The translations under genes were made by a program, and so were the position numbers. The notes beneath the pieces are model-generated. The model saw only the letters and a list, made by a program, of their open reading frames with translations, ran no database searches and was not told the DNA's origin. 64,000 nt of DNA from Mesostigma viride. Lineage: Eukaryota > Streptophyta > Mesostigmatophyceae > Mesostigmatales > Mesostigmataceae. The stretch covers positions 7,160,109-7,224,108 of the forward strand of contig RPFO01000213.1 in assembly GCA_009746045.1 (NCBI GenBank), read 5' to 3'. How positions within the stretch are numbered: position 1 is the stretch's first letter; each line of letters opens with the position of its first letter. Shown here piece after piece: positions 1-8,233 of the stretch.

Positions 1-209
1 AATCTGGGCTGCACTAACGCCCTTCGTGCATTCCATGTATATGCATAATTTATCTAGTTGTGCATTCAGGGCCTAGCTAGTAATTCCGCGTACTAGCTAG
101 AATTCAGGGCTACATTCACGTAGTCCGGGCGGATAGCAGATTCCGAGTTTATTCAGGCGTAACCCACGCTAGACTAGGGTCTTTCAGAGCCGCTGGGCGG
201 CTCGTAACA
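1..209 (+). repeat. 5' LTR, 3' portion
   Basis: This is the terminal 209 bp of the left LTR, ending in CGTAACA and matching the last 210 bp of the complete right LTR. The U3 part and the 5' target duplication lie before base 1. Confidence 0.95.
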
Positions 210-210
210 C

Positions 211-223
211 TGGTAATCGGAGG
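211..223 (+). other. Putative primer binding site
   Basis: The sequence TGGTAATCGGAGG starts two bases after the LTR terminus. TGG at this point is typical because it complements the CCA end of a tRNA. The rest is not the usual initiator-Met primer sequence, so the primer tRNA is not assigned. Confidence 0.6.
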
Positions 224-775
224 ATTCGTCTAGGGCCACCCTAGCTCGTACAGAGCGGGCAGGGCCTCGTGATCTGCCTGACGAGAATCGGTGATCTGCA
301 CCAAGACGGCAAGAAACGATAACATCGCATCCGCAGCAAATAGGTGGGCACGCAGCCATGGTGGTTGTAGGGCGCGCAGCAGCCATATTGCTCGCTCTGT
401 CCCTCCTCTCTCTGCACGCGTAGAGCGGTGTTGTGTGCGCCCAGCCCTGTTTTCTTGTCGTTTTCATGTTTGTGCTGTGAGCGCTGGCTCTGGGTACACC
501 GGCCTCGCTCGTTGGTTCACGCAGGCCATAACCGTACAGGCTGGCTTGCGAGGGACTCCGCGGGAGTGGCTTACGTGCTGGGGCCCGGTACACGGGCGGG
601 TTGTCACGTAGGTTACTCCCTTGTGCTGACAGGTTTTCCTGTCTACGTAATGTCGTTGCGTTCTTAGATTATAGGGCCTGTTGGCAACCCTTGTGAGCAG
701 GTGATGGTCACTCACTAGAGGTACTCAAGGTTCCTTCTTCTCTGCCTATCCCTGCCTGCATGCAATAGACGTGGC
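224..775 (+). other. Retrotransposon 5' leader, no convincing gene
   Basis: GC-rich untranslated leader between the primer site and the first ORF. Short overlapping frames exist on both strands but none has recognisable domains. It probably holds dimerisation and packaging signals by position; none is identifiable by eye. Confidence 0.5.
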
Positions 776-1201
776 ATGTCTAATAATAATAATATTAGGC
801 ATACTGGGGCACTTAGGGGATGGGACAGTGATGGGTCTAGGCAATTATATTACGCATTGGCACATGATGGGGGCACAGGCAAGGTAGGGATTTTTTATAG
901 CTGGGTAGACTGCAGGAACAACATAGTAGATAGACATAGGGCTATTTTTAAGGGGTTCGGGACAGCATGGGAAGCAGATCTGTTTATCCAGGCACACATG
1001 ACACGTCCCGTAGGATTACATGTAGAAGCCCCACCGCTAGAGATTAGGCCCAGGGCACGTCCTGCATCTAGGGGGCGTAGGTACGCACATACCAGTGCAC
1101 TGGCTAGGGTAGAGGACACTACAGCTACGCAGCAGGTTACCGTCACCTTTAACCAGCTGACGATTAGCACACACGCTAGCCAGCCGCCCAGCACCCAGTG
1201 A
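776..1201 (+). CDS. Upstream ORF with viroplasmin / RNase H1 hybrid-binding-like domain
   Basis: 141 aa. Residues about 24-75 read as a compact domain with YYALA, then GKVGIFYSWVDC, then IFKGFGTAWEADLF. This spacing resembles the caulimovirus viroplasmin / RNase H1 N-terminal family (Y-x-V-x-G, GIY-x-S-W-x-C, FKGF-x-T-x-x-EA), a small fold that binds RNA-DNA hybrids. The C-terminal half is basic and Ser/Thr-rich without clear domains. It sits between leader and gag, an unusual place for an ORF in a Ty3/gypsy element. By inference it could help reverse transcription or particle assembly. Its A/T-ending codons differ from the GC-rich gag and pol. The domain call is by motif eye only. Confidence 0.6.
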   Translation: MSNNNNIRHTGALRGWDSDGSRQLYYALAHDGGTGKVGIFYSWVDCRNNIVDRHRAIFKGFGTAWEADLFIQAHMTRPVGLHVEAPPLEIRPRARPASRGRRYAHTSALARVEDTTATQQVTVTFNQLTISTHASQPPSTQ

Positions 1202-1329
1202 CGGGGCCATAGTGATTAGAGGGGCTCATCTATAATATTATAGTATTATATATAATAATAGACAGTAGATGTTGTCTTGACCTTTGTTTTTTTGCTTCCT
1301 TCTCTTCTTGTGGTTGTGGTACGGTAACC

Positions 1330-2043
1330 ATGGCGCCTAAAACAAGGGGTAAAGGTAAACCTAAAGGGTCAGAGGTTAGGGAGACGGGTATAGATAGTCC
1401 GGCCGTACAGGCACATGAGGAGATATCACAGCGGAGCCCAGCCTCCCAGCAGGGCAGCTCTGCAGGTCACCCAGGTGTGCTGGCTAGTCCCGCCCGTGAG
1501 TCGTACAGACCACAGGCCGGAATGTTCATAGATAGCGAGCAGCAGCAGCATATGCAGGGAGAATTTTTCAGTAGGTCGGAACGGGTGGAGACCGGCCCGA
1601 GGCGGGAGTCTCCCAGGTCAGATCCAATGAGTGCATCCATCCCACCGGCACAGCCCCCGCAGCAATTGCAGCCGCAGCATGAGCAACCGCCACAGTTGCA
1701 ACCGCCGCCGCGGCCACAGTGGCAACCGCAGCCGAATGGTCAGCTTAGCCAGAACGCGGCCTTTTACCATGCGCAACGGGCCCAACGATTAGAGCACCCA
1801 TGGTCAGTAAACGGACGCGGACGCGGTCGCGGTAGCCCATCCCGGCCGGAACCCGCGCGTCGTGTATCGTTCAGCAGCGAGCCACAATCCATGGGCACCT
1901 CACCGTGGTCGACGGAAGAGGGGGAGGTCGAACTTCCCCCCCGCTACGATGAGGATGCCGAGGAGCGCCCTGAGACGCGCCTGGGTCAGTCCTTCCCAGC
2001 GACGGGCCCCGCGCGTCCTAGCATGCGCATGGCCCCAACCTGA
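1330..2043 (+). CDS. gag: Gag N-terminal region (Pro/Gln-rich)
   Basis: 237 aa starting at an ATG after a short AT-rich spacer. The N-terminus is Lys-rich (KTRGKGKPKG), followed by Pro/Gln-rich low-complexity sequence (residues about 95-140) and an RGRGRG motif near 160. It ends at TGA 2041-2043, while the next frame is open from 2022 and continues into the capsid-like part of gag. I infer one original Gag polyprotein broken by a one-base shift in 2022-2043, or a frameshift used in expression. No recognisable catalytic motif. Confidence 0.6.
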   Translation: MAPKTRGKGKPKGSEVRETGIDSPAVQAHEEISQRSPASQQGSSAGHPGVLASPARESYRPQAGMFIDSEQQQHMQGEFFSRSERVETGPRRESPRSDPMSASIPPAQPPQQLQPQHEQPPQLQPPPRPQWQPQPNGQLSQNAAFYHAQRAQRLEHPWSVNGRGRGRGSPSRPEPARRVSFSSEPQSMGTSPWSTEEGEVELPPRYDEDAEERPETRLGQSFPATGPARPSMRMAPT

Positions 2044-3380
2044 ATCTGAGCCGGTTAGACCTCAACGATCCCGGTTACGAACACCCGACATCCGTTTGGT
2101 TGCGGCGAGGCGCTGAGACCTCGCGCAGCCAGCCGCGGGCTGCTGGGCCCCCATCGCTGCCGGCGTCCTTTAACCGTCCGCCCTTTTGCGCTAAAGGAGG
2201 CCCGCGGGCGGCCACGGTCAAGGCTCCGCCCATGCCCGATTTCAAAACCGTGCCCAAGTTGCGCGCGGACATGACCCCGCGCGAGATCGATGAGTGGGAA
2301 CGCATGGTGTTGGCGGTCTATTGGGCATGGTGCGAGCATCACGATTGGGAGTTGGCCACTGATGTGCTAATTCCCTATCTAGTAGCGATGTGCATGGATC
2401 CGTCCGTTGTCGGCATCCTCCACTGTGAGAGCGTCGCGTCACGCACCTACCCGCGCACGGTCGAGGAGCTGATGGCCCGCATCCGGCGCAAGTTGGTGCC
2501 ACCGGACTACAAGCTCCATGAGCGCCTGGCCTTTGGCAAGTTCCGTCAGGGCAGCACGCCGTTTCGCGAATTCCTCACCGAGTTTGAGGCGTACACTGCC
2601 CGGCTTGACGACATGACCTGGACCGAGTACAAGGCACGGTTCATCGAGGCGCTGCACCCGGACCTCTTGGATGAGGTGCTCAAGCACTATGCCGAGGTCC
2701 CATGGGAGGAGTGGGATGTGATAAAAATTCAGCAGTACCTGCTACAAGTCTCGGATGTGATCGCCCGCCGCCGTGCAGCATCTACACGGCGCTTCCCGCT
2801 CGCGGCACCCCGGCGCGTCCACTTCACCACCGCGGACCCTGAGGTCGCACAGGAGGACGCGTATGACTACGAGCTGCCAGCGGAGAGCGATTATGACCCT
2901 GATTTCCAGGTCAATGCGATCGATCCGGCCACTTCCCGCTGCTTTGCGTGCGGCGAGGTTGGCCACCTCAAGCGCGAGTGCCCTCGCCTGCGCGCCCGCA
3001 AGGATGAGGAGACGCATGTACCCCAGTTCTCTGGCCCCGCCTTCGGCAAACGTCCGGACCCTGCGCAGCGAGGCGATCGGCCCCGTAATGCGGGAGCACG
3101 TGCAGCCAAGCTGCAGGATGCCCGCCGCCAGCCCGCGCAGTATCAAACGCCTCGGGCCTCAGGTCCATCCTTCCAACGGGTGACCCGCGAGGTGAACAAG
3201 GTGCTAGCGCAGCAACGAGGCGCGGCCGATCACGACTCGGACAGTGGGCGGCTGGATGCCCAGGCCATCGCAGGCTATGCGTATGGCGACGACGATGAGG
3301 AGGAACCGGTGGAGGAGGGGGAAGAGCGGACCGGGCGGTCGAACGAGGCGGCCTCCCGGCCATCCGTTCCTCGCGCGTAG
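2022..3380 (+). CDS. gag: Gag capsid-nucocapsid region with zinc knuckle
   Basis: Open from 2022 with no ATG near the frame entry; the best internal start would be later, so it is probably reached from the preceding frame. Residues counted from 2100 include a retrotransposon-gag domain (about 55-225), with the FGKFRQGSTPFREFLTEFE segment and a helix-rich tail. A CCHC knuckle, CFACGEVGHLKREC, follows at about 281-294. The C-terminus is acidic (DDDEEEP). Its TAG stop shares its last base with the first codon of the pol frame (GTG at 3380). Gag packages element RNA into cytoplasmic virus-like particles. Confidence 0.85.
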   Translation, partial: HAHGPNLNLSRLDLNDPGYEHPTSVWLRRGAETSRSQPRAAGPPSLPASFNRPPFCAKGGPRAATVKAPPMPDFKTVPKLRADMTPREIDEWERMVLAVYWAWCEHHDWELATDVLIPYLVAMCMDPSVVGILHCESVASRTYPRTVEELMARIRRKLVPPDYKLHERLAFGKFRQGSTPFREFLTEFEAYTARLDDMTWTEYKARFIEALHPDLLDEVLKHYAEVPWEEWDVIKIQQYLLQVSDVIARRRAASTRRFPLAAPRRVHFTTADPEVAQEDAYDYELPAESDYDPDFQVNAIDPATSRCFACGEVGHLKRECPRLRARKDEETHVPQFSGPAFGKRPDPAQRGDRPRNAGARAAKLQDARRQPAQYQTPRASGPSFQRVTREVNKVLAQQRGAADHDSDSGRLDAQAIAGYAYGDDDEEEPVEEGEERTGRSNEAASRPSVPRA

Positions 3381-6300
3381 TGTCCCTCCCCTTGGGGGTA
3401 GAAGTAGCGGTAGCTCAGGTAGATAGGGTAGATAGCGTAGTAGGAGTAAATAGTGTAGATAGCAGTAGCTCCGCCGTACAGGCACCGTTAGTTGCGGATA
3501 CCGGCGCGAGTATGGAGCCAGTTGGTGAGGCTCCAGCCACGGCTACAATTCCGGCTTCGGGCAGCAACGCGGACGCCCCGCCGACGCATGCAGCCCCGAG
3601 GAGTGCGGCCCGCAGCTTGCTCCTCTTTCGAGGGGGTCTGGCAGTGCCATCAACAGCACTGGACCCCTTCCTCAAGGGCAAGACTGTCATGGACGTGCAG
3701 TTCATGGTCGACACGGGCGCTTCCACATCATTCATCAATGAGGCACTGGCGCGTCGCGCTGGCTACACTATACGGCCACACGCGACAGTGGTAAATGTGA
3801 CTTACTCAGATGGTCGCAAGAACCCCTCGCCAGGTCTAGTCGACATCAAGGCGGTGATTCAGGGCATCCCTGTGGAGCTTACCGCCACTGTCGCGCCGCT
3901 GGGCGCAGCCGATATCATTATTGGCATTGACTGGATGGACGCTCAGGATGTTGACATCAGCATTAAGCGTCGCGTGGTGTGGTTCCCCGACGGCTCCTTT
4001 TGGAGTCCGGTTGGCGAATATCAGGCGCAGGGTCCCACTGTGCACAACGTCACGCACGAGCGGGAATTTACCCAACCCCGCCAAGCCTCACAGATCCTCA
4101 TGAGCATCAAGTCGTTGGAGGGCAAGTTGCGTCAGGGCAAGGAATACTACATGTATCGCCTCGACCTCGCTGCCGTGGAGCTCATGCTCAATGAGATCGG
4201 TGTGGGCTTCACCCCCGAGGAGACTGAGCGCTACAATGCGGTGTTGGCAGCACGCGCGAAGCTCTTTGATGAGAGTAAGCAAGAGTTTCCCCCGCCGCGC
4301 TCGGTGCTCCACCGCATCCAATTGCAGGAGGGCTATGGCCCTACGACGTCCCCTATGTACCGCATGGGTCCGGTGGAGCTGGTGGAGCTCAAGAAGATCT
4401 TGATGGCGCTTCTGGAGCGGGGTCTCATCGAGCCCAGCAACAGCCCCTTCTCAGCAGGCGTGCTGTTGGTCCCCAAGCCTGGGGGCAAGTGGCGGCTCGT
4501 CACGGACTATCGTAAGCTGAACGCTATTACGGTAAAGTCCAAGTACCCTCTCCCCCGCATCGACGATATCTTCAACCGCGTGCAGGGCGCCACATGTTTC
4601 ACCGTCCTTGATTGCGCAGACGGGTTCTGGCAGTTAAGGATTGCGCCGGAGGACTGTCATAAAACGGCGTTCAACACGCCGTTCGGCCACTATCAGTTCC
4701 GTGTGGCCGCCATGGGGTTGTGCAATTCCCCTGCGAGCTTTCAGATGCTCATGAATGACATCCTCCGCCCAGTCATGGGAACCGCGCATCTCCCGCAGGT
4801 TTCCCGTGACCTCGAGGACCCCAACCGGGGCGCGAAGCCCCCGTGGTCCTACAAGCGCACTTGTGCGCTCGCATACCTGGATGACATCTTGGTGTACTCC
4901 AAGACCTTTGAGGATCACCTCGAGGACGTCGCCACGGTATTGCGCATCATGGAGGAGGAGAATCTTTCGGTCCGCAAGGCCAAGGTCCGCGCTGGTCGCA
5001 GCGTACCGTTCCTCGGTCATACCCTGTCCGCTGCCGGCGTCGCGACGGACCCCTCCAAGATCGCCTCCATCCAGCAGTGGCCGACCCCGACCAACGTCAA
5101 GGGCGTGCGCAGCTTTTTGGGTGTCGCGTCGTATTACCGACGTTTCATCCCCCGTTTCGCGACGATCGCTGCCCCCATTAACGCCCTCCTCAAGAAGGGT
5201 GTTCCTTTCGTTTGGTCGGAACCGTGCCAACAGGCCTTTGAGGCCCTCAAGCGCAGCCTGACCACGGCCCCCGTGCTCGTTATCTCGGACCCGTCCAAGC
5301 CCTTTGTGGTCGCAACGGACGCGAGCAAGGTTGCAATCGGCGGTGTCCTATTGCAGGACCAGGGTCAGGGGTTGCAGCCGGTCGAGTACATCTCCCGGAC
5401 TATGATCCCTGCCGAGCGCAACTATCCGGTACACCAGCAGGAGCTTCTTGCCGTGGTCTACTGCTGCCATACCTGGCGCCATCATCTTCTCGGGGCCCAG
5501 TTTGACGTTGCCATCAGCGAGCAGGGGGATCTTGATCCCCACCGGCTGATCATCCACACGGATCATCGGCCCCTCACGCATCTGCTCGCCCAACCCAACC
5601 TGGTGCCCCGTCAAGCACGCTGGCTGGAGTACTTGTCCCAGTTCGCCCCCTTTAAGATTCAGTACGTCAAGGGTGCAGAGAACGTGGTCCCAGACGCCCT
5701 TTCCCGGCGGGAGGACTACTGGTTCTATGAAGATCTGGGAGTACTACATACCACTTGCGTCCCAGCTCAGGCGCCCGGCACGTCCTATGGTGACCTTCCG
5801 CGGTCGCCGCAGGCTCGTTATTTGTTTCACACGGGTCGTACCACCATGGACGACCTATCCCCCGACTGGGGTTCGCACGAGGACGTGCGCGCCCCCGGGG
5901 AAGGGGAGGGGTCCCATTCGCGCTTGCCACTCAGCCACGTGGTCCCGGCTCAGGGAATTTTTCACTTGCAGCCCATTGGGTCCCCCACCATTTTCTCGGA
6001 GTACGTATACCAAACCCTCGAGACTGAAGAGGAGGCGGATGCGTACACCGTCACCTCCGTTCTGGAGACGCTGATCAGCCGATTCACCGTCACGGAAGCA
6101 GCAGCCCTGGAGGCGATCAGGTCGCACCCTCAGCAGATGGGCAAGCTCCCGTGCAAGTTCCAGGACGGACGACTCTATGTCATGGTGAGACCTGACTGCT
6201 GGCGCCTGTACGTCCCGGAGATATGTAGAGCGGCTCTGCTCCATGAGCTCCACGACTCCCTCACCGGTGGCCACCAAGGAATCCATCGCCTGCTGCCGCG

Positions 6301-7573
6301 GGCCAGAAAGAACTTCTACTGGCCAGGTATGCGGGAGTACATCGAGACGTACGTGCGCGAGTGTCCATCATGCCAGATCATGAAGTCCCGCAACACGGGG
6401 TCACAAGCGATCCCCAAGACGCTGCCTGACCCCATGGCGCCTTGGGACTCATTGATGATGGATTTTATTGGCCCCTTCCGGAAGACCAAGCACGGCAACA
6501 GCATGATCTTGGTTTTCTTGGACCGCCTGACGCGCATGTGTCACTTGGCCCCATGCCCGGCCGAGCTCACGGCTGAGGCTTGCGCTAAGTTGTATCTCCA
6601 CCACGTGTTTCGGTACCACGGACTCAGCCGGCAATTCATATCGGACCGTGACAAGTTGTTCACGGCTCGCTTCTGGCAGGAGTTCTTTGAACGACTGGGC
6701 ACCAAGGTGTCATTGGGGACAGCGTACCACAGCTCGTCCTCTCACCTGGTGGAGCGACTGAACCGCACAGTGCAAGAGACCATGCGACACTACACTGACG
6801 CGGTGGGAGGCAATTGGGAGGAGTTTCTGGGCTTGGTGGAATTCTCCTTGAACAACGCCCCCCAGGCGGCCCATGGCTTCACGCCGTTCTTCCTCAACAC
6901 TGGCAGGCACCCGCTTACGCCGACCGACCTTCTCACGAGCCCCGCTTTGGCAGAGAAAACGGTCCGGCGGGACACCCTGGAAGGGGTGGAGAAGCTGTTG
7001 GTTCAGATGCGTCAGGCCCATGACAGCGCGGTCAGGGGCTACCGAGCCGCAGCCGAGCGCTATATGGCGAGGACCGCTAGTCGCCTGGACGCGCGCACCC
7101 CGTCGATTGAGGCAGGCGACTGGGTTCTGGTGGAAGGCCCCCGACTAGGACGTTTCTCCGAGAAGGTAGGAGGTGAGCTCAAGACCAAGCTCCGTCCTAT
7201 GTTCCTGGGGCCTCACAAGGTCTTGGAGAAGCTGGGCGATGTGATGTTCAAGGTCGACATCCCAAGCTCCTGGAACACTTCCCCCAACTTCCACCGCGAT
7301 CAACTCAAGTTGTATCACCAGAACTCCATCCAAGGTCGCCTCAATCCGCCGGCCCCCGTCGAATACAACCCCGAGACCGGTGAACAGGAAGACGAGGTGG
7401 CCGAGATTGTGGACCACCGGGACATCCAGCGCGGGAGAAGCAGACAGCGACAGTACCGAGTACGATGGCGTTTTACCCAGCACGACTATGAGGACTCATG
7501 GCGTACGGAGAACGAGCTAGGCGGATGTGAGCGCCTGCTACGGGAATACAAGAAGAGGTGTGCCCTACACTAG
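3380..7573 (+). CDS. pol: Pol polyprotein: protease, RT, RNase H, integrase, chromodomain
   Basis: 1397 aa with all expected catalytic motifs. The aspartic protease has DTGAS at about 111. The RT has LVPKPGGKWRLVTDYRKLN near 364 and the YLDD box near 499. RNase H has ATDAS near 645. The integrase has an HHCC zinc motif at about 954-1000, then catalytic acids in DFIGPF (about 1028), SDRD (about 1088) and HLVERLN (about 1124). The C-terminal residues about 1340-1395 contain YRVRWRFTQHDYEDSW, a chromodomain pattern that in this group tethers integration to chromatin marks. The frame opens at a GTG overlapping the gag stop by one base, so expression probably needs a shift or reinitiation. The frame is uninterrupted, consistent with a recently active copy. 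Confidence 0.95.
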   Translation: MSLPLGVEVAVAQVDRVDSVVGVNSVDSSSSAVQAPLVADTGASMEPVGEAPATATIPASGSNADAPPTHAAPRSAARSLLLFRGGLAVPSTALDPFLKGKTVMDVQFMVDTGASTSFINEALARRAGYTIRPHATVVNVTYSDGRKNPSPGLVDIKAVIQGIPVELTATVAPLGAADIIIGIDWMDAQDVDISIKRRVVWFPDGSFWSPVGEYQAQGPTVHNVTHEREFTQPRQASQILMSIKSLEGKLRQGKEYYMYRLDLAAVELMLNEIGVGFTPEETERYNAVLAARAKLFDESKQEFPPPRSVLHRIQLQEGYGPTTSPMYRMGPVELVELKKILMALLERGLIEPSNSPFSAGVLLVPKPGGKWRLVTDYRKLNAITVKSKYPLPRIDDIFNRVQGATCFTVLDCADGFWQLRIAPEDCHKTAFNTPFGHYQFRVAAMGLCNSPASFQMLMNDILRPVMGTAHLPQVSRDLEDPNRGAKPPWSYKRTCALAYLDDILVYSKTFEDHLEDVATVLRIMEEENLSVRKAKVRAGRSVPFLGHTLSAAGVATDPSKIASIQQWPTPTNVKGVRSFLGVASYYRRFIPRFATIAAPINALLKKGVPFVWSEPCQQAFEALKRSLTTAPVLVISDPSKPFVVATDASKVAIGGVLLQDQGQGLQPVEYISRTMIPAERNYPVHQQELLAVVYCCHTWRHHLLGAQFDVAISEQGDLDPHRLIIHTDHRPLTHLLAQPNLVPRQARWLEYLSQFAPFKIQYVKGAENVVPDALSRREDYWFYEDLGVLHTTCVPAQAPGTSYGDLPRSPQARYLFHTGRTTMDDLSPDWGSHEDVRAPGEGEGSHSRLPLSHVVPAQGIFHLQPIGSPTIFSEYVYQTLETEEEADAYTVTSVLETLISRFTVTEAAALEAIRSHPQQMGKLPCKFQDGRLYVMVRPDCWRLYVPEICRAALLHELHDSLTGGHQGIHRLLPRARKNFYWPGMREYIETYVRECPSCQIMKSRNTGSQAIPKTLPDPMAPWDSLMMDFIGPFRKTKHGNSMILVFLDRLTRMCHLAPCPAELTAEACAKLYLHHVFRYHGLSRQFISDRDKLFTARFWQEFFERLGTKVSLGTAYHSSSSHLVERLNRTVQETMRHYTDAVGGNWEEFLGLVEFSLNNAPQAAHGFTPFFLNTGRHPLTPTDLLTSPALAEKTVRRDTLEGVEKLLVQMRQAHDSAVRGYRAAAERYMARTASRLDARTPSIEAGDWVLVEGPRLGRFSEKVGGELKTKLRPMFLGPHKVLEKLGDVMFKVDIPSSWNTSPNFHRDQLKLYHQNSIQGRLNPPAPVEYNPETGEQEDEVAEIVDHRDIQRGRSRQRQYRVRWRFTQHDYEDSWRTENELGGCERLLREYKKRCALH

Positions 7574-7696
7574 GGCAGTAGATAGTAAGAAAGGTGTTCA
7601 TCATGCAGGGCCGTACAGGTCCAGGTAAGGTACGTAGGCAGCCGCCACGGGCTGCAGGACACGTATGTAGGGGACCAGCTGGGTCCTGCACGAGGT

Positions 7697-8233
7697 ATGT
7701 ACAGGTATGTCCATATTGACAGGGTAGGTGGGTATGTAGACAGCCGTACAGGCTTTCTTACAAGACGCTATGGTCCCGATACTGTTCCCGACTGGGTGCC
7801 CCTCACCTGGCGGTTGCAGATGGAGCCGTCGGGAGACGAGGACTCTTCGTTGTTCGCAGACATGGTGGATATAGGGACGGATGACGATGGGCAGATAGGG
7901 CGGGCTCAGGCGGCTGCTGTGCCGTCTATCAGCCAGCCGCGACCCTCGACGCCTGGTGCCAGCGGCTCCCAGGAGCTGAAGGCACAGGCTCGGCTGCAAG
8001 AGGAGATTCGGCAGCGGGAGACCTCGTCCCGGGAGAATCAGGAATGTTACTATCCGAAGTGGCATGTCCCGGTTATGACTCTGACGAGGTTCTATGGCGT
8101 CGCCGCAAGAGACATGGGCGGGCGGCATCGGACTTCGTTTCTAAACCCTATTGTCCTGACCGCGCCCCCGGTTCCAAGTCAGATCCGGTATCCGAGCTCA
8201 AGCTGTGTATCAGCAGACAGGTGGGATTCCTGA
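7697..8233 (+). CDS. Post-pol ORF, N-terminal piece
   Basis: 178 aa from an ATG 124 bases after the pol stop. It starts MYRYVHIDRVGGYVDSRTG and continues acidic (EPSGDEDSSLFADMVDIGTDDD). It then overlaps the start of the long frame at 8044. The two frames most likely formed one ORF, with a frame change somewhere about 8040-8100, because coding-like content moves from this frame to the next. No known domain recognised. Confidence 0.4.
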   Translation: MYRYVHIDRVGGYVDSRTGFLTRRYGPDTVPDWVPLTWRLQMEPSGDEDSSLFADMVDIGTDDDGQIGRAQAAAVPSISQPRPSTPGASGSQELKAQARLQEEIRQRETSSRENQECYYPKWHVPVMTLTRFYGVAARDMGGRHRTSFLNPIVLTAPPVPSQIRYPSSSCVSADRWDS

